Origin: Yoonia sp.
Lineage (GTDB): Bacteria; Pseudomonadota; Alphaproteobacteria; Rhodobacterales; Rhodobacteraceae
DNA: 46,757 nucleotides
Assembly (NCBI RefSeq): GCF_014859355.1
Contig: NZ_JACUUJ010000024.1
Span: 1-46,757, forward strand
Direction: 5' to 3'
Position 1 is the first letter of the stretch; each line of letters starts with the position of its first letter. The position numbers were made by a program, and so were the translations under genes. Positions 33,133 to 41,684 of this stretch are shown here, in pieces. Below the pieces are notes generated by a model. That model ran no database searches. It was not told the DNA's origin and saw nothing but the letters and a program-made list of their open reading frames with translations.

Positions 33133-33362
33133 CACAGCACCTCGATCCGGTAGCTTTCGATCACAGTGTTCGCCAACAGCTTTTCGCACATGGACCTGAC
33201 GGTTTCTTCGGTCGTGCCCTCGGCCAGATCAAGTTCGATCACCTTGCCCTGCCGCACAGCGTTCACACCATCAAACCCAAGGCTGCCAAGCGCGTGGCGC
33301 ACCGCCTCGCCCTGCGGGTCCAGCACGCCAGTCTTGAGCATTACATACACGCGAGCTTTCAT
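33132..33362 (-). CDS. purS: Phosphoribosylformylglycinamidine synthase subunit PurS
   Basis: 76-residue small subunit that bridges PurQ and PurL. It matches the family along its length: [20 protein letters not shown], then [16 protein letters not shown] and a C-terminal [15 protein letters not shown]. Coupled to purQ by a 4-base overlap and 51 bases downstream of purC. Confidence 0.96.
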   Translation of the reverse strand: MKARVYVMLKTGVLDPQGEAVRHALGSLGFDGVNAVRQGKVIELDLAEGTTEETVRSMCEKLLANTVIESYRIEVL

Positions 33363-33372
33363 GTCAGCGCCT

Positions 33373-33401
33373 CTTTCCTCATCATCTTGCCAAAAATACT
33401 C
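33373..33401 (-). repeat. Intergenic repeat, copy B (GAGTATTTTTGGCAAGATGATGAGG)
   Basis: Between purC and purS the minus strand carries GAGTATTTTTGGCAAGATG, clearly related to copies A (13304-13339) and C (35808-35846). It lacks an adjoining hairpin, so it is unlikely to end transcription. Confidence 0.6.
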
Positions 33402-33413
33402 AAAAACGATCCG

Positions 33414-34175
33414 TCAGTTGATGAGCGTCGGTTTCGGTCTGTGGGTCACATTCGACGGCAACACACCCAAACGACGCGCCACTTCTGTATAGGCATCGGT
33501 CAAGTTGCCCAGATCACGGCGGAACACGTCCTTGTCCAGCTTCTGGCCCGTTTCGATATCCCACAGGCGGCAGCTGTCTGGGCTGATTTCATCGGCCAGC
33601 AACAGCCGGGGGAATTCATTGTCCCAGACGCGGCCCACCTCGATCTTGAAGTCGATCAGCTTGATCCCCACGCCATACATGACGCCCGACATCCAGTCGT
33701 TGACCCGCAGGGCAAGGCTGACGATGTCGTCCATATCCTGCTGGGACGCCCAGCCAAAGGCGATGATATATTCTTCGGGGACCAACGGATCACCCAGCGC
33801 ATCATCCTTGTAGGAAAATTCCACGATGGGGCGCGGCAGCGGCGTGCCTTCTTCCATGCCCATGCGCTTGGCCATCGTGCCAGCGGCAAAATTGCGCACG
33901 ATCACCTCTAGCGGAATGATTTCCACCTGCCGGATCAATTGTTCGCGCATGTTCAGGCGCCGGATGAAATGCGTGGGAATCCCGATCTGGCCCAGCCCGG
34001 TCATGAAATATTCCGACAGGCGGTTGTTCAGCACACCCTTGCCTTCGATGACCGCCTTTTTCTCAGCATTGAAAGCGGTCGCATCATCCTTGAAATACTG
34101 CACCAATGTGCCTGGCTCGGGGCCTTCATACAGAATTTTCGCCTTGCCTTCATAAATCTTTTTGCGGCGTGCCAT
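33414..34175 (-). CDS. purC: Phosphoribosylaminoimidazole-succinocarboxamide synthase
   Basis: SAICAR synthetase of purine synthesis, 253 residues: ATP-dependent joining of CAIR and aspartate. Motifs: [13 protein letters not shown] at the N-terminus, [15 protein letters not shown], and the C-terminal [34 protein letters not shown] 34175, with AGAGGTG three bases upstream, is preferred to GTG 34181. First gene of purC-purS-purQ; divergent from the zeta inhibitor gene. Confidence 0.96.
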   Translation of the reverse strand: MARRKKIYEGKAKILYEGPEPGTLVQYFKDDATAFNAEKKAVIEGKGVLNNRLSEYFMTGLGQIGIPTHFIRRLNMREQLIRQVEIIPLEVIVRNFAAGTMAKRMGMEEGTPLPRPIVEFSYKDDALGDPLVPEEYIIAFGWASQQDMDDIVSLALRVNDWMSGVMYGVGIKLIDFKIEVGRVWDNEFPRLLLADEISPDSCRLWDIETGQKLDKDVFRRDLGNLTDAYTEVARRLGVLPSNVTHRPKPTLIN

Positions 34176-34310
34176 GCTCACCTCTTTGTGTCGTGCGCAT
34201 GCCCGCCCCGGGCCGCGTCATGTGCGCGTCATAGTGCATGCCCCCCTTGCGGGCAAGCACCTGTGCAGGCATATCATAGGCAACGCTTTGCAAATCACGA
34301 GGACGGCCCG

Positions 34311-34625
34311 ATGAACACATTCAAAGATCGCGAAAACGCCTTTGAGACGAAATTTGCCCATGACGCTGAAATGCAGTTTCGCGCTGAGGCACGGCGCAAT
34401 AAATTGTTGGGCCTTTGGGCGGCAGAACTGCTTGGGAAAACAGGCGATGATGCAACGACCTATGCCGCCGAAGTGATCAAGGCCGACATGCAAGAGCCCG
34501 GCGACGAAGACGTGTATCGCAAGCTTGCCGCCGATCTGGGCAGTCTGGCCGAAGAACGTTTGATCCGCGAACAGATGACAATGCTGATGGCGCGCGCCAA
34601 AGCCGAACTGCTGGACGAAAACTAG
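34311..34625 (+). CDS. F1-ATPase inhibitor zeta (DUF1476)
   Basis: 104-residue protein of the alphaproteobacterial zeta-subunit family (DUF1476), which inhibits the F1Fo-ATP synthase from the cytosolic side. It opens MNTFKDRENAFETKFAHDAE, continues with FRAEARRNKLLGLWAAELLG and YAAEVIKADMQEPGDEDVYRK, all family blocks, and ends in a helical VRK-like tail (EQMTMLMARAKAEL). CACGAGGA precedes the ATG. The open frame upstream (from 33939) is an antisense shadow of purC. Confidence 0.93.
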   Translation: MNTFKDRENAFETKFAHDAEMQFRAEARRNKLLGLWAAELLGKTGDDATTYAAEVIKADMQEPGDEDVYRKLAADLGSLAEERLIREQMTMLMARAKAELLDEN

Positions 34626-34753
34626 GCCCTGCAACCCCCTGTCACGCAAGATCAGATCCTGTTGCATCGTTGCGGCCGGGACATGCGCCATTTGCAGTTG
34701 ATCTTTCATCATTTCATGCAACCACCCGTTAAATTCAAGGGCCTGACAACATC
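34626..34753 (+). promoter_or_regulatory. Leader of the homocysteine methyltransferase gene with an inverted repeat
   Basis: 128 bases before the methyltransferase ATG. GTTGCAT (34661-34667) can pair with ATGCAAC (34716-34722) around a 48-base loop. Just after it come CCACCCGTTAAATTCAAGGG and the start codon, with CCC able to pair with the GGG that could serve as Shine-Dalgarno. A regulatory RNA is plausible for a methionine gene. The 3' part looks a little like SAM-II RNAs, but the conserved 5' half is not found. Confidence 0.35.
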
Positions 34754-35770
34754 ATGACCAATGCACTTTCCAAGTTGCTTGAAACCCGCGACTGGCTGTT
34801 GGCCGATGGCGCGACCGGCACAAACCTTTTCAACATGGGCCTGATGTCCGGTGATGCCCCGGAAATGTGGAACTTTAGCGAAGTCGCCAAAATCACAACG
34901 CTTTACAAAGGCGCCGTGGATGCGGGCAGTGACCTGTTTCTGACCAACAGTTTCGGCGCAAATGCGTCACGGCTAAAACTGCATGGCGCCGCGGATCAGG
35001 TCTTTGCGCTCAACAAGGCCGCCGCGGAAATTGGCCGCGACGTGGCCGATGCCGCCGGGCGGACTGTCGTGGTTGCCGGGTCCGTCGGCCCGACGGGCGA
35101 AATCATGGCCCCGATGGGCAGCCTGACCCATACGCGGGCCGTCGAAATGTTTCACGAACAGGCCGAAGGGCTGAAGGCAGGCGGCGCGGATGTTCTTTGG
35201 GTGGAAACGATCAGTGCCGCCGAAGAATTCCGCGCCGCAGCAGAAGCCTTTGCACTGGCTGAAATGCCATGGTGTGGCACGATGAGTTTTGACACGGCAG
35301 GCCGCACGATGATGGGACTGACCAGCGCCGAGATGGTCAAGATGGTTGGAAAGCTCGACCCGGCACCACTCGCCTTTGGGGCAAATTGCGGCGTGGGTGC
35401 ATCTGACCTGTTGCGCACGGTGCTGGGGTTTGCGGCTGCAGGCCCCACGTTGCCGATCATCGCCAAAGGCAACGCAGGCATTCCGAAATACCACGATGGC
35501 CACATCCATTATGACGGCACCCCTGCGCTGATGGCCGATTATGCCGTGCTGGCCCGCGCCTGTGGGGCGACCATTATCGGCGGTTGCTGCGGTACCACAC
35601 CCGAGCATTTGCGCGCGATGCGCGCCGCGTTGGAAACGCGGCCCAATGGCCCGCGCCCGACGCTGGAAACGATCACAGCGGCATTGGGCGGGTTTTCTTC
35701 GGTTTCGGACGGGACGGATGGTGCAGGACCAGAGGCAACACCCCGTCGTGGCCGCCGCCGCAAACCCTGA
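34754..35770 (+). CDS. Homocysteine S-methyltransferase module (betaine-homocysteine methyltransferase family)
   Basis: 338-residue zinc homocysteine methyltransferase. It has the N-terminal LADGATGTNLFNMGL, the zinc ligands in FGANCGVGASD and GGCCGTTPEHL, and a TIM-barrel pattern. A basic low-complexity tail (TPRRGRRRKP) ends the protein. Annotated in many roseobacters as betaine-homocysteine methyltransferase; in Phaeobacter-type bacteria such proteins act as the homocysteine half of a split B12-dependent methionine synthase, with separate corrinoid and methyl-THF modules. The corrinoid protein gene 0.5 kb downstream supports the split-synthase reading. It makes methionine in the cytosol. 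Confidence 0.88.
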   Translation: MTNALSKLLETRDWLLADGATGTNLFNMGLMSGDAPEMWNFSEVAKITTLYKGAVDAGSDLFLTNSFGANASRLKLHGAADQVFALNKAAAEIGRDVADAAGRTVVVAGSVGPTGEIMAPMGSLTHTRAVEMFHEQAEGLKAGGADVLWVETISAAEEFRAAAEAFALAEMPWCGTMSFDTAGRTMMGLTSAEMVKMVGKLDPAPLAFGANCGVGASDLLRTVLGFAAAGPTLPIIAKGNAGIPKYHDGHIHYDGTPALMADYAVLARACGATIIGGCCGTTPEHLRAMRAALETRPNGPRPTLETITAALGGFSSVSDGTDGAGPEATPRRGRRRKP

Positions 35771-35807
35771 GGCCGGGCAAAAAAGGGGGCGCTGCCCCCG
35801 CCCGCGT

Positions 35808-35846
35808 GCCGCGGACTCCCCCGAGGTATTTTTGAACAAAAGAAGA
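35808..35846 (+). repeat. Intergenic repeat, copy C (CTCCCCCGAGGTATTTTTGAACAAAAGAAG)
   Basis: The plus strand reads GAGGTATTTTTGAACAAAAGAAG, related to copies A and B. It is preceded by a GGGGGC-GCT-GCCCCC hairpin (35785-35799) right after the methyltransferase gene, the same hairpin-then-TATTTTTG layout as copy A. Possibly a transcript end. Confidence 0.6.
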
Positions 35847-35849
35847 TAT

Positions 35850-36266
35850 TCACTTTTTTCTAACCTCTGGCTGCCATCATGAGAATGCGGCACAGGCTGA
35901 GGAGTCGATGACCGTAACAGGAGAAGGGCCCCGCGCACGATCAACGTGTTGCGGGGTCTGACAAACAGATCTATGCCGCCCCGGAAAGGACCGACCGGAC
36001 AAAGAAATGCCAGTTCTGCAGATATCGTGCGGTTGATCATTCTGTGCGCTGGTTTCAATGTCCGCAACCCGCAACAAGGCACCCCGGTTCGAGAGAACAG
36101 CAGCGCCCGTTCGCACGATTCCGGATTAGGCACTTAATTGACAGGCAAAAAAAAAGAAACACACGCAAGCGAAGGTCGGTGAAGATGGTGCGAATGTCGC
36201 AATTCTCTGGCTGGTCAAGCCCGCAAAGGCGCATTAGTTAAGGGCAGATTTTTCAATAGGTGCCCC
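35850..36266. other. Gene-free interval before the corrinoid gene
   Basis: About 415 bases with no open frame that looks coding on either strand. It contains one good hairpin (CCCCGCGCACG...CGTGTTGCGGGG, about 35928-35959) and an A-rich run (36148-36159). I find no cobalamin-riboswitch box. It may hold a promoter and a long leader for the corrinoid operon, or a small RNA. Confidence 0.4.
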
Positions 36267-36974
36267 ATGTCCGACCAAGAAGATGACATCATCCTGTCCG
36301 AACTAAACGACGAAGAACTTGTCGCGCAGATGTTTGACGACCTTTACGACGGGATGAAGGAAGAGATCGAAGAAGGTGTGAACATCCTGATTGCCCGCGG
36401 GTGGGCGCCTTACCGCGTTCTGACCGAAGCGCTTGTGGGTGGCATGACCATTGTCGGGAACGATTTCCGAGACGGTATCCTGTTTGTCCCAGAGGTGTTG
36501 CTGGCTGCGAACGCGATGAAAGGCGGCATGGCCATTCTGAAACCATTGCTGATTGCAACGGGCGCGCCGCGCATGGGCAAGATGGTCATTGGCACCGTCA
36601 AGGGCGATATCCACGACATCGGCAAGAACCTTGTTTCGATGATGATGGAAGGGGCCGGCTTCGAGGTGGTCGACCTTGGAATCAATAATGCAGTCGAATC
36701 CTATCTCGACGCTCTGGAATCCGAACAACCTGATATTCTGGGCATGTCGGCCCTGCTGACCACGACGATGCCTTATATGAAGGTCGTCATTGACACCCTC
36801 GTCGAAAAAGGCGTGCGCGACGATTATATCGTCCTTGTTGGCGGCGCCCCCCTGAACGAAGAATTTGGACGGGCGATCGGGGCTGATGCCTATTGCCGCG
36901 ATGCCGCTGTCGCAGTCGAAACCGCCAAGGCACTGGTGGCGCGCAAGCATAATCAGGGGGCGGCGCAAGCCTGA
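36267..36974 (+). CDS. Corrinoid (B12-binding) protein, split methionine synthase type
   Basis: 235-residue two-domain cobalamin protein. The N-terminal helical cap (about 10-100) has VGNDFRDGILFVPEVLLAANAMKGG. The Rossmann-like B12 domain has the lower-ligand motif GDIHDIGKN (D-x-H-x2-G), VDLGINNAVESYLDAL, GMSALLTTTMPYMK and VLVGGAPLNEEF. It carries the methyl group between a methyl donor module and the homocysteine methyltransferase encoded upstream. The methyl-THF-binding part is not in this window. The small membrane protein and DUF1638 genes follow closely. Confidence 0.9.
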   Translation: MSDQEDDIILSELNDEELVAQMFDDLYDGMKEEIEEGVNILIARGWAPYRVLTEALVGGMTIVGNDFRDGILFVPEVLLAANAMKGGMAILKPLLIATGAPRMGKMVIGTVKGDIHDIGKNLVSMMMEGAGFEVVDLGINNAVESYLDALESEQPDILGMSALLTTTMPYMKVVIDTLVEKGVRDDYIVLVGGAPLNEEFGRAIGADAYCRDAAVAVETAKALVARKHNQGAAQA

Positions 36975-37026
36975 CCCCTTTTTATTTCTGCCCCGCCCCC
37001 TCATATCTGACACAAAGGAGTGGGTG

Positions 37027-37248
37027 ATGCCGTTTAATCGACTGAGTTTGATCATTGTGTGTGTTGTGGCCGCTGCTGCGGTCACTGTGTGGCTTTTCAC
37101 CGCGTTTTTTGCGGACACAGAAATCCTCCCGTTGGTTGGGCTGGGCGTAACCGGAATTGTGGCGCTTGTTGCTTATGTGGCTTGGCGCCTGATCGCAGAG
37201 CGGCTTGGCAACAAGGACGACGATCATTATGACCGTTTCAAAAACTGA
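37027..37248 (+). CDS. Small two-helix membrane protein
   Basis: 73 residues: helix 1 about 5-28 and helix 2 about 34-56, then a charged tail (RLGNKDDDHYDRFKN). AAAGGAG seven bases before ATG 37027 gives a strong start. No family recognised. It lies in a tight run corrinoid gene (52 bases upstream), this gene, a 51-residue ORF and DUF1638, so it is probably co-expressed. It could be a membrane anchor or chaperone for the corrinoid machinery, but this is speculation. Confidence 0.75.
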   Translation: MPFNRLSLIIVCVVAAAAVTVWLFTAFFADTEILPLVGLGVTGIVALVAYVAWRLIAERLGNKDDDHYDRFKN

Positions 37249-37384
37249 TTTCCTGATTTGCATGTCCGACGACATCCGGCGCATGGGGGTCAACGCGGTG
37301 GTCAGTTGTCGCATTGAAACCTGTGCGATCATGCACCGCGTGTCTGAAATCATCGTCTGTGGCACTGCGGTGCGTTTGTCGTGA
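37229..37384 (+). CDS. 51-residue small ORF, cysteine-containing
   Basis: Reads from ATG 37229 (AAGGA 11 bases upstream) to a TGA that overlaps the GTG start of the DUF1638 gene by four bases (GTGA, 37381-37384); its start lies 20 bases inside the small membrane protein gene. The protein begins MTVSKTDFLICMSDDIRRMG and has cysteines at 11, 27, 32 and 44. About 69% of third codon positions are G or C, like neighbouring genes. No family recognised. It fills otherwise empty space between two coupled genes, which supports it being real. Confidence 0.55.
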   Translation: MTVSKTDFLICMSDDIRRMGVNAVVSCRIETCAIMHRVSEIIVCGTAVRLS

Positions 37385-38004
37385 CGTCCGATGCGGCATT
37401 GACCACACAGGGGTTGGCCCCTCGCGGCGATGGGTCTGTTCTGCTGATTGCCTGCGGGGCACTGGCGCGGGAAATTCTGGCGTTGAAGGCTGCGAACAGA
37501 TGGGATCATCTAGACCTGCAATGCCTGCCTGCCATCCTGCATAACCACCCGGAACGGATCGTGCCGGCTGTGCGGGCGGCAGTGGAAAAACATCGCGCGG
37601 ATTATGACCGCGTTTTCGTGGTTTACGCTGATTGCGGCACGGGCGGGCAATTGCAGGCCGCCTGCGCGGTACTGGATGTGGCTATGGTGCCCGGTCCACA
37701 TTGCTATGCTTTTTTTGAAGGGGTGGACAGCTTTGCCGCCCGCGATGAGATGACGGCGTTTTACCTGACGGATTTTCTGGTGCGCCAGTTCGACGCCTTT
37801 GTGTGGGAACCGCTGGGGCTGGACCGTCACCCTGACCTGCGCGACATATATTTCGGGAATTACGAAAAACTGGTTTATCAGGCGCAAACCGATGATCCGG
37901 CGCTGACGGCCAAGGCGCAGAACTGCGCCACGCGGCTGGGGCTGAGGTTCGAACGGCGGTTTACAGGTTATGGCGACTTGCAAACAGCACTGGCAGAACT
38001 TTAG
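37381..38004 (+). CDS. DUF1638 domain protein
   Basis: 207 residues, start GTG 37381. DUF1638 proteins are found near corrinoid-dependent methyltransferases. The sequence shows a Rossmann-like opening (VLLIACGALAREI), a CLPAILHNHPERIVPAV stretch and VVYADCGTGGQLQAA, both resembling the family, plus a cysteine/histidine set suited to a metal centre. Function unproven; a role in B12 enzyme maturation or reactivation is inference. Its 3' end overlaps the convergent sufE stop by four bases. Confidence 0.85.
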   Translation: MTSDAALTTQGLAPRGDGSVLLIACGALAREILALKAANRWDHLDLQCLPAILHNHPERIVPAVRAAVEKHRADYDRVFVVYADCGTGGQLQAACAVLDVAMVPGPHCYAFFEGVDSFAARDEMTAFYLTDFLVRQFDAFVWEPLGLDRHPDLRDIYFGNYEKLVYQAQTDDPALTAKAQNCATRLGLRFERRFTGYGDLQTALAEL

Positions 38005-38408
38005 GCCGCAGCGGCTGTCTGCCTGATCCGTTCGACCATGGCCCGCAGCCCGTTGGAGCGTTGCGCAGACAGATGATCGTTCAGGCCCAGACGGCCCAGT
38101 TCAGCGGGCGCATCGATCTTGCCAATCTCGGCAACCGGCTGATTGTCATACAGCGCGCGCAGCACCGCAATCAGGCCATTTACGATCATCGCATCGCTGG
38201 CGCCGCGAAAGGTGAATATGCCATTCTTGACCTGCGGCACCAGCCAAACCTGACTGGCACAGCCGTCAACCTTGGTCGCAGGCACACGCAACGCATTCTC
38301 GAGCGGGTCCATCGCGCGGCCCATGTCGATCACATGGCGATAGCGGTCTTCCCAATCATCAAGAAATTCAAAGGTTTCAACGAGATCTTCGAAATCTGGG
38401 TTTGCCAT
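38001..38408 (-). CDS. sufE: SufE family cysteine desulfurase activator
   Basis: 135-residue sulfur acceptor that takes persulfide from SufS for Fe-S cluster assembly. It has the active-site cysteine in KVDGCASQVWLVP and the family stretch GRAMDPLENALRV. The C-terminal LSAQRSNGLRAMVERI is the usual final helix. No other suf genes adjoin it. It converges on DUF1638 with a four-base overlap. Confidence 0.93.
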   Translation of the reverse strand: MANPDFEDLVETFEFLDDWEDRYRHVIDMGRAMDPLENALRVPATKVDGCASQVWLVPQVKNGIFTFRGASDAMIVNGLIAVLRALYDNQPVAEIGKIDAPAELGRLGLNDHLSAQRSNGLRAMVERIRQTAAAA

Positions 38409-38465
38409 TTTTCCGCCTTTTGATTACGCCCCTTTATCTAGGTGCCCCAGGCGCAGTCGTCCAGA

Positions 38466-39623
38466 TCAAAGCGGGACAGTCACCACCCTTTGGCCTTTCA
38501 CCGCCAACCCGACCTTGCCATCGCAAAGCTGCAGCGCATCATTGCCGAACACCTCGCGCCGCCAGCCTGTCATTGCAGGCACGTCGCGCTCGCCTGCCGC
38601 CAGCGCATCCAGATCGGCCGACGACGCCACCAACTTTTGCGCCACGCCTTCGTTGTCGGTCTTGGCCTTCAACAGCACGCGCAGCATATCGGCCAGTGCA
38701 GGGTTGACCTGCATGGCCACGCGCGATTTATCGGGTTTGGGCAGATCCGTGGTGGGGGTTTCCAACCCGGCCTTGATACTGGCCAGAATGCCTTGGGCAA
38801 TATCACCCCTGCGGGCTTCACGCAGCAACAGCCGTGACCGGCCCAGATCCTGTTCATTCTGCGGCTTGGTCGATGCAAGTTCGACCAGTGCGTCATCCTT
38901 GAACACGCGCGACCGGGGGATGTTGTTATCGCGCGCATAGATTTCACGAAACCGCGCCAGTTCACGCACGATAGCCAGAAAACGGCCCGATTGCGTGCGT
39001 GTCTTGACCCGCTGCCATGCTTCATCGGGGTTTGCGGCATAGGTGGCAGGATCTTTCAGAACGGCCATTTCCTCGGCCACCCATTTCTTGCGGCCCGATT
39101 TTTCCAACCTGTCGGCAAGATATTCGTAAATATCACGCAGATAGGTCACATCGGCGATGGCATAGGTCAGTTGTGCATCTGTCAGCGGGCGGCGGGTCCA
39201 ATCGGTAAAGCGCGACGATTTATCCAGATCGGCCTTGGCGATCTTGCGAACAAGGGTTTCATAGCCCACCTGTTCGCCAAATCCGCAGACCATCGCGGCG
39301 ACCTGCGTGTCAAACAGCGGCTCGGGAATGACCCCAGCCTCGACGCAGAAAATCTCAAGATCCTGCCGCGCGGCATGGAATACCTTGACGACATCGGTGT
39401 TGCGAAACAGCGCATAAAGCGGGTCCAGTGACAGCCCTTCGGCCAATGGGTCCACCAGAACCGCATCGGCGCCCGCATCATCTTGATAGGCCAGTTGCAC
39501 AAGGCAAAGTTTGGAATAATAGGTGCGTTCGCGTAAAAACTCTGTATCGACTGTCACATAAGCACGTTTTGATGCCTCGGCGCAAAAAACAGCCAATTCT
39601 TGGGTGGTCGTGATCTTGTTCAT
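38466..39623 (-). CDS. rnd: Ribonuclease D
   Basis: 3'-5' exoribonuclease for tRNA and small RNA 3' ends, 385 residues from ATG 39623. The DEDD exonuclease motifs are visible: VTVDTEFLRERTYYSKLCLVQ (DxE), FHAARQDLEIFC, and YAIADVTYLRDIYEYL (Y-x3-D). An HRDC-like C-terminal part follows (RLLLREARRGDIAQGILAS). ATG 39641 is also in frame. The 3-step gap to sufE is 57 bases. Confidence 0.93.
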   Translation of the reverse strand: MNKITTTQELAVFCAEASKRAYVTVDTEFLRERTYYSKLCLVQLAYQDDAGADAVLVDPLAEGLSLDPLYALFRNTDVVKVFHAARQDLEIFCVEAGVIPEPLFDTQVAAMVCGFGEQVGYETLVRKIAKADLDKSSRFTDWTRRPLTDAQLTYAIADVTYLRDIYEYLADRLEKSGRKKWVAEEMAVLKDPATYAANPDEAWQRVKTRTQSGRFLAIVRELARFREIYARDNNIPRSRVFKDDALVELASTKPQNEQDLGRSRLLLREARRGDIAQGILASIKAGLETPTTDLPKPDKSRVAMQVNPALADMLRVLLKAKTDNEGVAQKLVASSADLDALAAGERDVPAMTGWRREVFGNDALQLCDGKVGLAVKGQRVVTVPL

Positions 39624-39662
39624 GCTTGGTCCGTCATTCATTGCTGACCCTGTGTTAAGCGA

Positions 39663-40292
39663 TCAATCCTGCAATGGAAAGTCGGGGGCCGTTTCTTTCG
39701 CGGGCAGTGTGATCAAGCTGCGATCCCCGACGGCATAGCGGCGCAGCACCGCAGGGTAGAGCGCATGTTCCAGCGGCAAAAGCCGGGCGGCCAAGGTCTC
39801 GGCTGTGTCGGTCGGGCCAATGGTCAAACGGGCCTGCCCCAGGATCGGCCCGCCATCCAGTTCGGCTGTCACCTCATGCACCGTGCAGCCATGTTCACGG
39901 TCGCCCGCTTCCAACGCCCGGGCGTGGGTGTGCAGGCCCTTGTATTTCGGCAACAGCGAAGGGTGGATGTTCAGCATCCGGCCCGCCCATTGCGCGGTGA
40001 ATTCCGGCGTCAGGATACGCATGAAGCCGGCAAGGCAGATGATATCGGGGCGCGCATCCGCCAGCACCTTTTGCAATGCGCCCTCGAACCCGGCGCGGTC
40101 GCGCCCGAATGGTTTGTGATCGACCGCCGCCGTGGCCACACCCAGCGCCTGCGCCCTGTCCAGCCCACCCGCAGCCGGATCATTCGACACCACCAGCACG
40201 CAGCGGGCGGGGTGATCACCGGTCATGGATTTGACCAAGGCCACCATATTCGACCCGCCGCCCGAAATCAGGATGGCGACGCGTTTGGTCAC
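39663..40292 (-). CDS. purN: Phosphoribosylglycinamide formyltransferase
   Basis: GAR transformylase, 209 residues, using 10-formyl-THF in purine synthesis. It has the phosphate-binding [16 protein letters not shown], the formyl-transfer block [13 protein letters not shown] and [18 protein letters not shown] with the catalytic asparagine and histidine. The start is GTG 40292, overlapping the purM stop (GTGA); the frame open to 40511 lies in purM antiphase. Confidence 0.96.
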   Translation of the reverse strand: MTKRVAILISGGGSNMVALVKSMTGDHPARCVLVVSNDPAAGGLDRAQALGVATAAVDHKPFGRDRAGFEGALQKVLADARPDIICLAGFMRILTPEFTAQWAGRMLNIHPSLLPKYKGLHTHARALEAGDREHGCTVHEVTAELDGGPILGQARLTIGPTDTAETLAARLLPLEHALYPAVLRRYAVGDRSLITLPAKETAPDFPLQD

Positions 40293-41329
40293 AGCAATTG
40301 CCCTGTGTAGGACACGCCATCGCCCATCGTGACACGGCCAAGGTCGTGCACGGTTTCGCCTGCGTCCGTCAGCAGCGCGGTCAGATCGCCAGCCTGCCCT
40401 GCATCCACCGCCAGCACCATGCCGATACCTGCGTTGAAGGTTTTCAGTAATTCCGCCTGCGCCATACCGCCCGTTTCTGCCAGCCAGCGAAAGACGGGCG
40501 GCAAATCCCACGCGCCCAGATCAATCTGCGCACCCATCCCTTCAGGCAAGACACGCGGCAGGTTTTCCGTCAGCCCGCCGCCGGTGATATGGGCCAGCGC
40601 ATGCACGCCCCCTCCCCGCACAGCCGCCAAGCCCGGTTTGACATAAAGCCGCGTCGGCGTCAGCAGTGCCGCACCCAGGCTGTCATCGGCAAACGGGGCC
40701 GCATCACCCCATCCCAGCCCCGACAGGCCAACCACACGGCGCACCAGAGAATAGCCATTCGAATGCACCCCATCCGATGCCAGCCCCAACAGCACATCGC
40801 CCACAGCAACCCCCGCAGGCAGATCAGTGCCACGTTCCATCGCCCCCACGGCAAAACCCGCAAGGTCAAAGTCGCCATCATGATACATGCCGGGCATTTC
40901 AGCCGTTTCACCGCCGATCAGGGCGCAACCAGACGCCGCACATCCTGCAGCGATCCCTTCGATGATGCGCGTGGCCTGATCCAGCTCCAGCTTTCCGGTG
41001 GCGAAATAATCCAGAAAAAACAGCGGCTCTGCCCCTTGGCACACCAGATCGTTGACGCACATCGCCACAAGGTCGATCCCGATCGTATCGACGTTGCCGG
41101 TGTCGATCGCGATGCGCAGTTTGGTGCCAACGCCATCGGTCGCGGCCACAAGAATCGGATCGCTGTATCCCGCGCCTTTCAGATCGAACAGCGCGCCGAA
41201 CCCGCCCAAGCCCGCCATGACACCCGGACGCGCGGTGCGTTTGGCGGCAGGTTTGATCCGTTCCACAAGCATATTGCCCGCGTCAATATCGACACCCGCA
41301 TCCGCATAGGTCAGCCCGTTCTTCGTCAT
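40289..41329 (-). CDS. purM: Phosphoribosylformylglycinamidine cyclo-ligase
   Basis: AIR synthetase, 346 residues, ATP-dependent ring closure to AIR. Motifs: [19 protein letters not shown] near the N-terminus, [33 protein letters not shown] and [19 protein letters not shown] 41329 has GGGGTG upstream; the longer open frame to 41404 lacks the family start. purM and purN are coupled. Confidence 0.96.
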   Translation of the reverse strand: MTKNGLTYADAGVDIDAGNMLVERIKPAAKRTARPGVMAGLGGFGALFDLKGAGYSDPILVAATDGVGTKLRIAIDTGNVDTIGIDLVAMCVNDLVCQGAEPLFFLDYFATGKLELDQATRIIEGIAAGCAASGCALIGGETAEMPGMYHDGDFDLAGFAVGAMERGTDLPAGVAVGDVLLGLASDGVHSNGYSLVRRVVGLSGLGWGDAAPFADDSLGAALLTPTRLYVKPGLAAVRGGGVHALAHITGGGLTENLPRVLPEGMGAQIDLGAWDLPPVFRWLAETGGMAQAELLKTFNAGIGMVLAVDAGQAGDLTALLTDAGETVHDLGRVTMGDGVSYTGQLL

Positions 41330-41646
41330 AATGACACCCCGTCTGTCAGTTGACTTTGCGATAACGGATGCCAAAGGGCTGCGCAACGGCATGAACCACC
41401 GCAATGTCTTTTTTTCAACGGATCATTCACCCTTTGTTAAGACTTATAGGCGAATTGAAGGGAAGCGATGAAAGCGCCCTCCTCATGTTCTTTCGGTCTT
41501 GCTGGTTTTGGGGCGGACGGCGTTTGGTTTTCCATATATGGCCTGCGCCGCCGCTTCATTTTGCCGACATTCCGCAAAACCGCGATCATCCAGCGCATCA
41601 ATGTTAATGGGCGGTTGAATTTCACAAGTCTTTTTCCCCGGCCAAC
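41330..41646. other. Interval between purM and tRNA-Ile2, no gene called
   Basis: About 315 bases. Two short open frames (62 and 67 residues) on opposite strands have no recognisable features and weak starts, so I do not call them. The purM promoter should be in its left part, and the tRNA promoter lies at the right end. Confidence 0.4.
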
Positions 41647-41674
41647 TTGACGGCTTGGTCCGGTCTGTTAAAGC
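41647..41674 (+). promoter_or_regulatory. Probable tRNA-Ile2 promoter
   Basis: TTGACG (41647-41652) and TAAAGC (41669-41674), 16 bases apart, end 10 bases before the tRNA. Confidence 0.5.
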
Positions 41675-41684
41675 CTGTCACAGG

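Noticed and set aside
34626-34753. Standard SAM-II or SAM/SAH riboswitch
   Set aside because: The conserved 5' stem and GATTT loop are not found; kept only as an unclassified leader.
35946-36241. Open frames of 63 and 65 residues in the methionine cluster gap
   Set aside because: No Shine-Dalgarno, very basic mixed composition and no family resemblance.
41404-41625. Short frames between purM and tRNA-Ile2
   Set aside because: Opposite-strand frames overlap each other with no start signals or recognisable domains.
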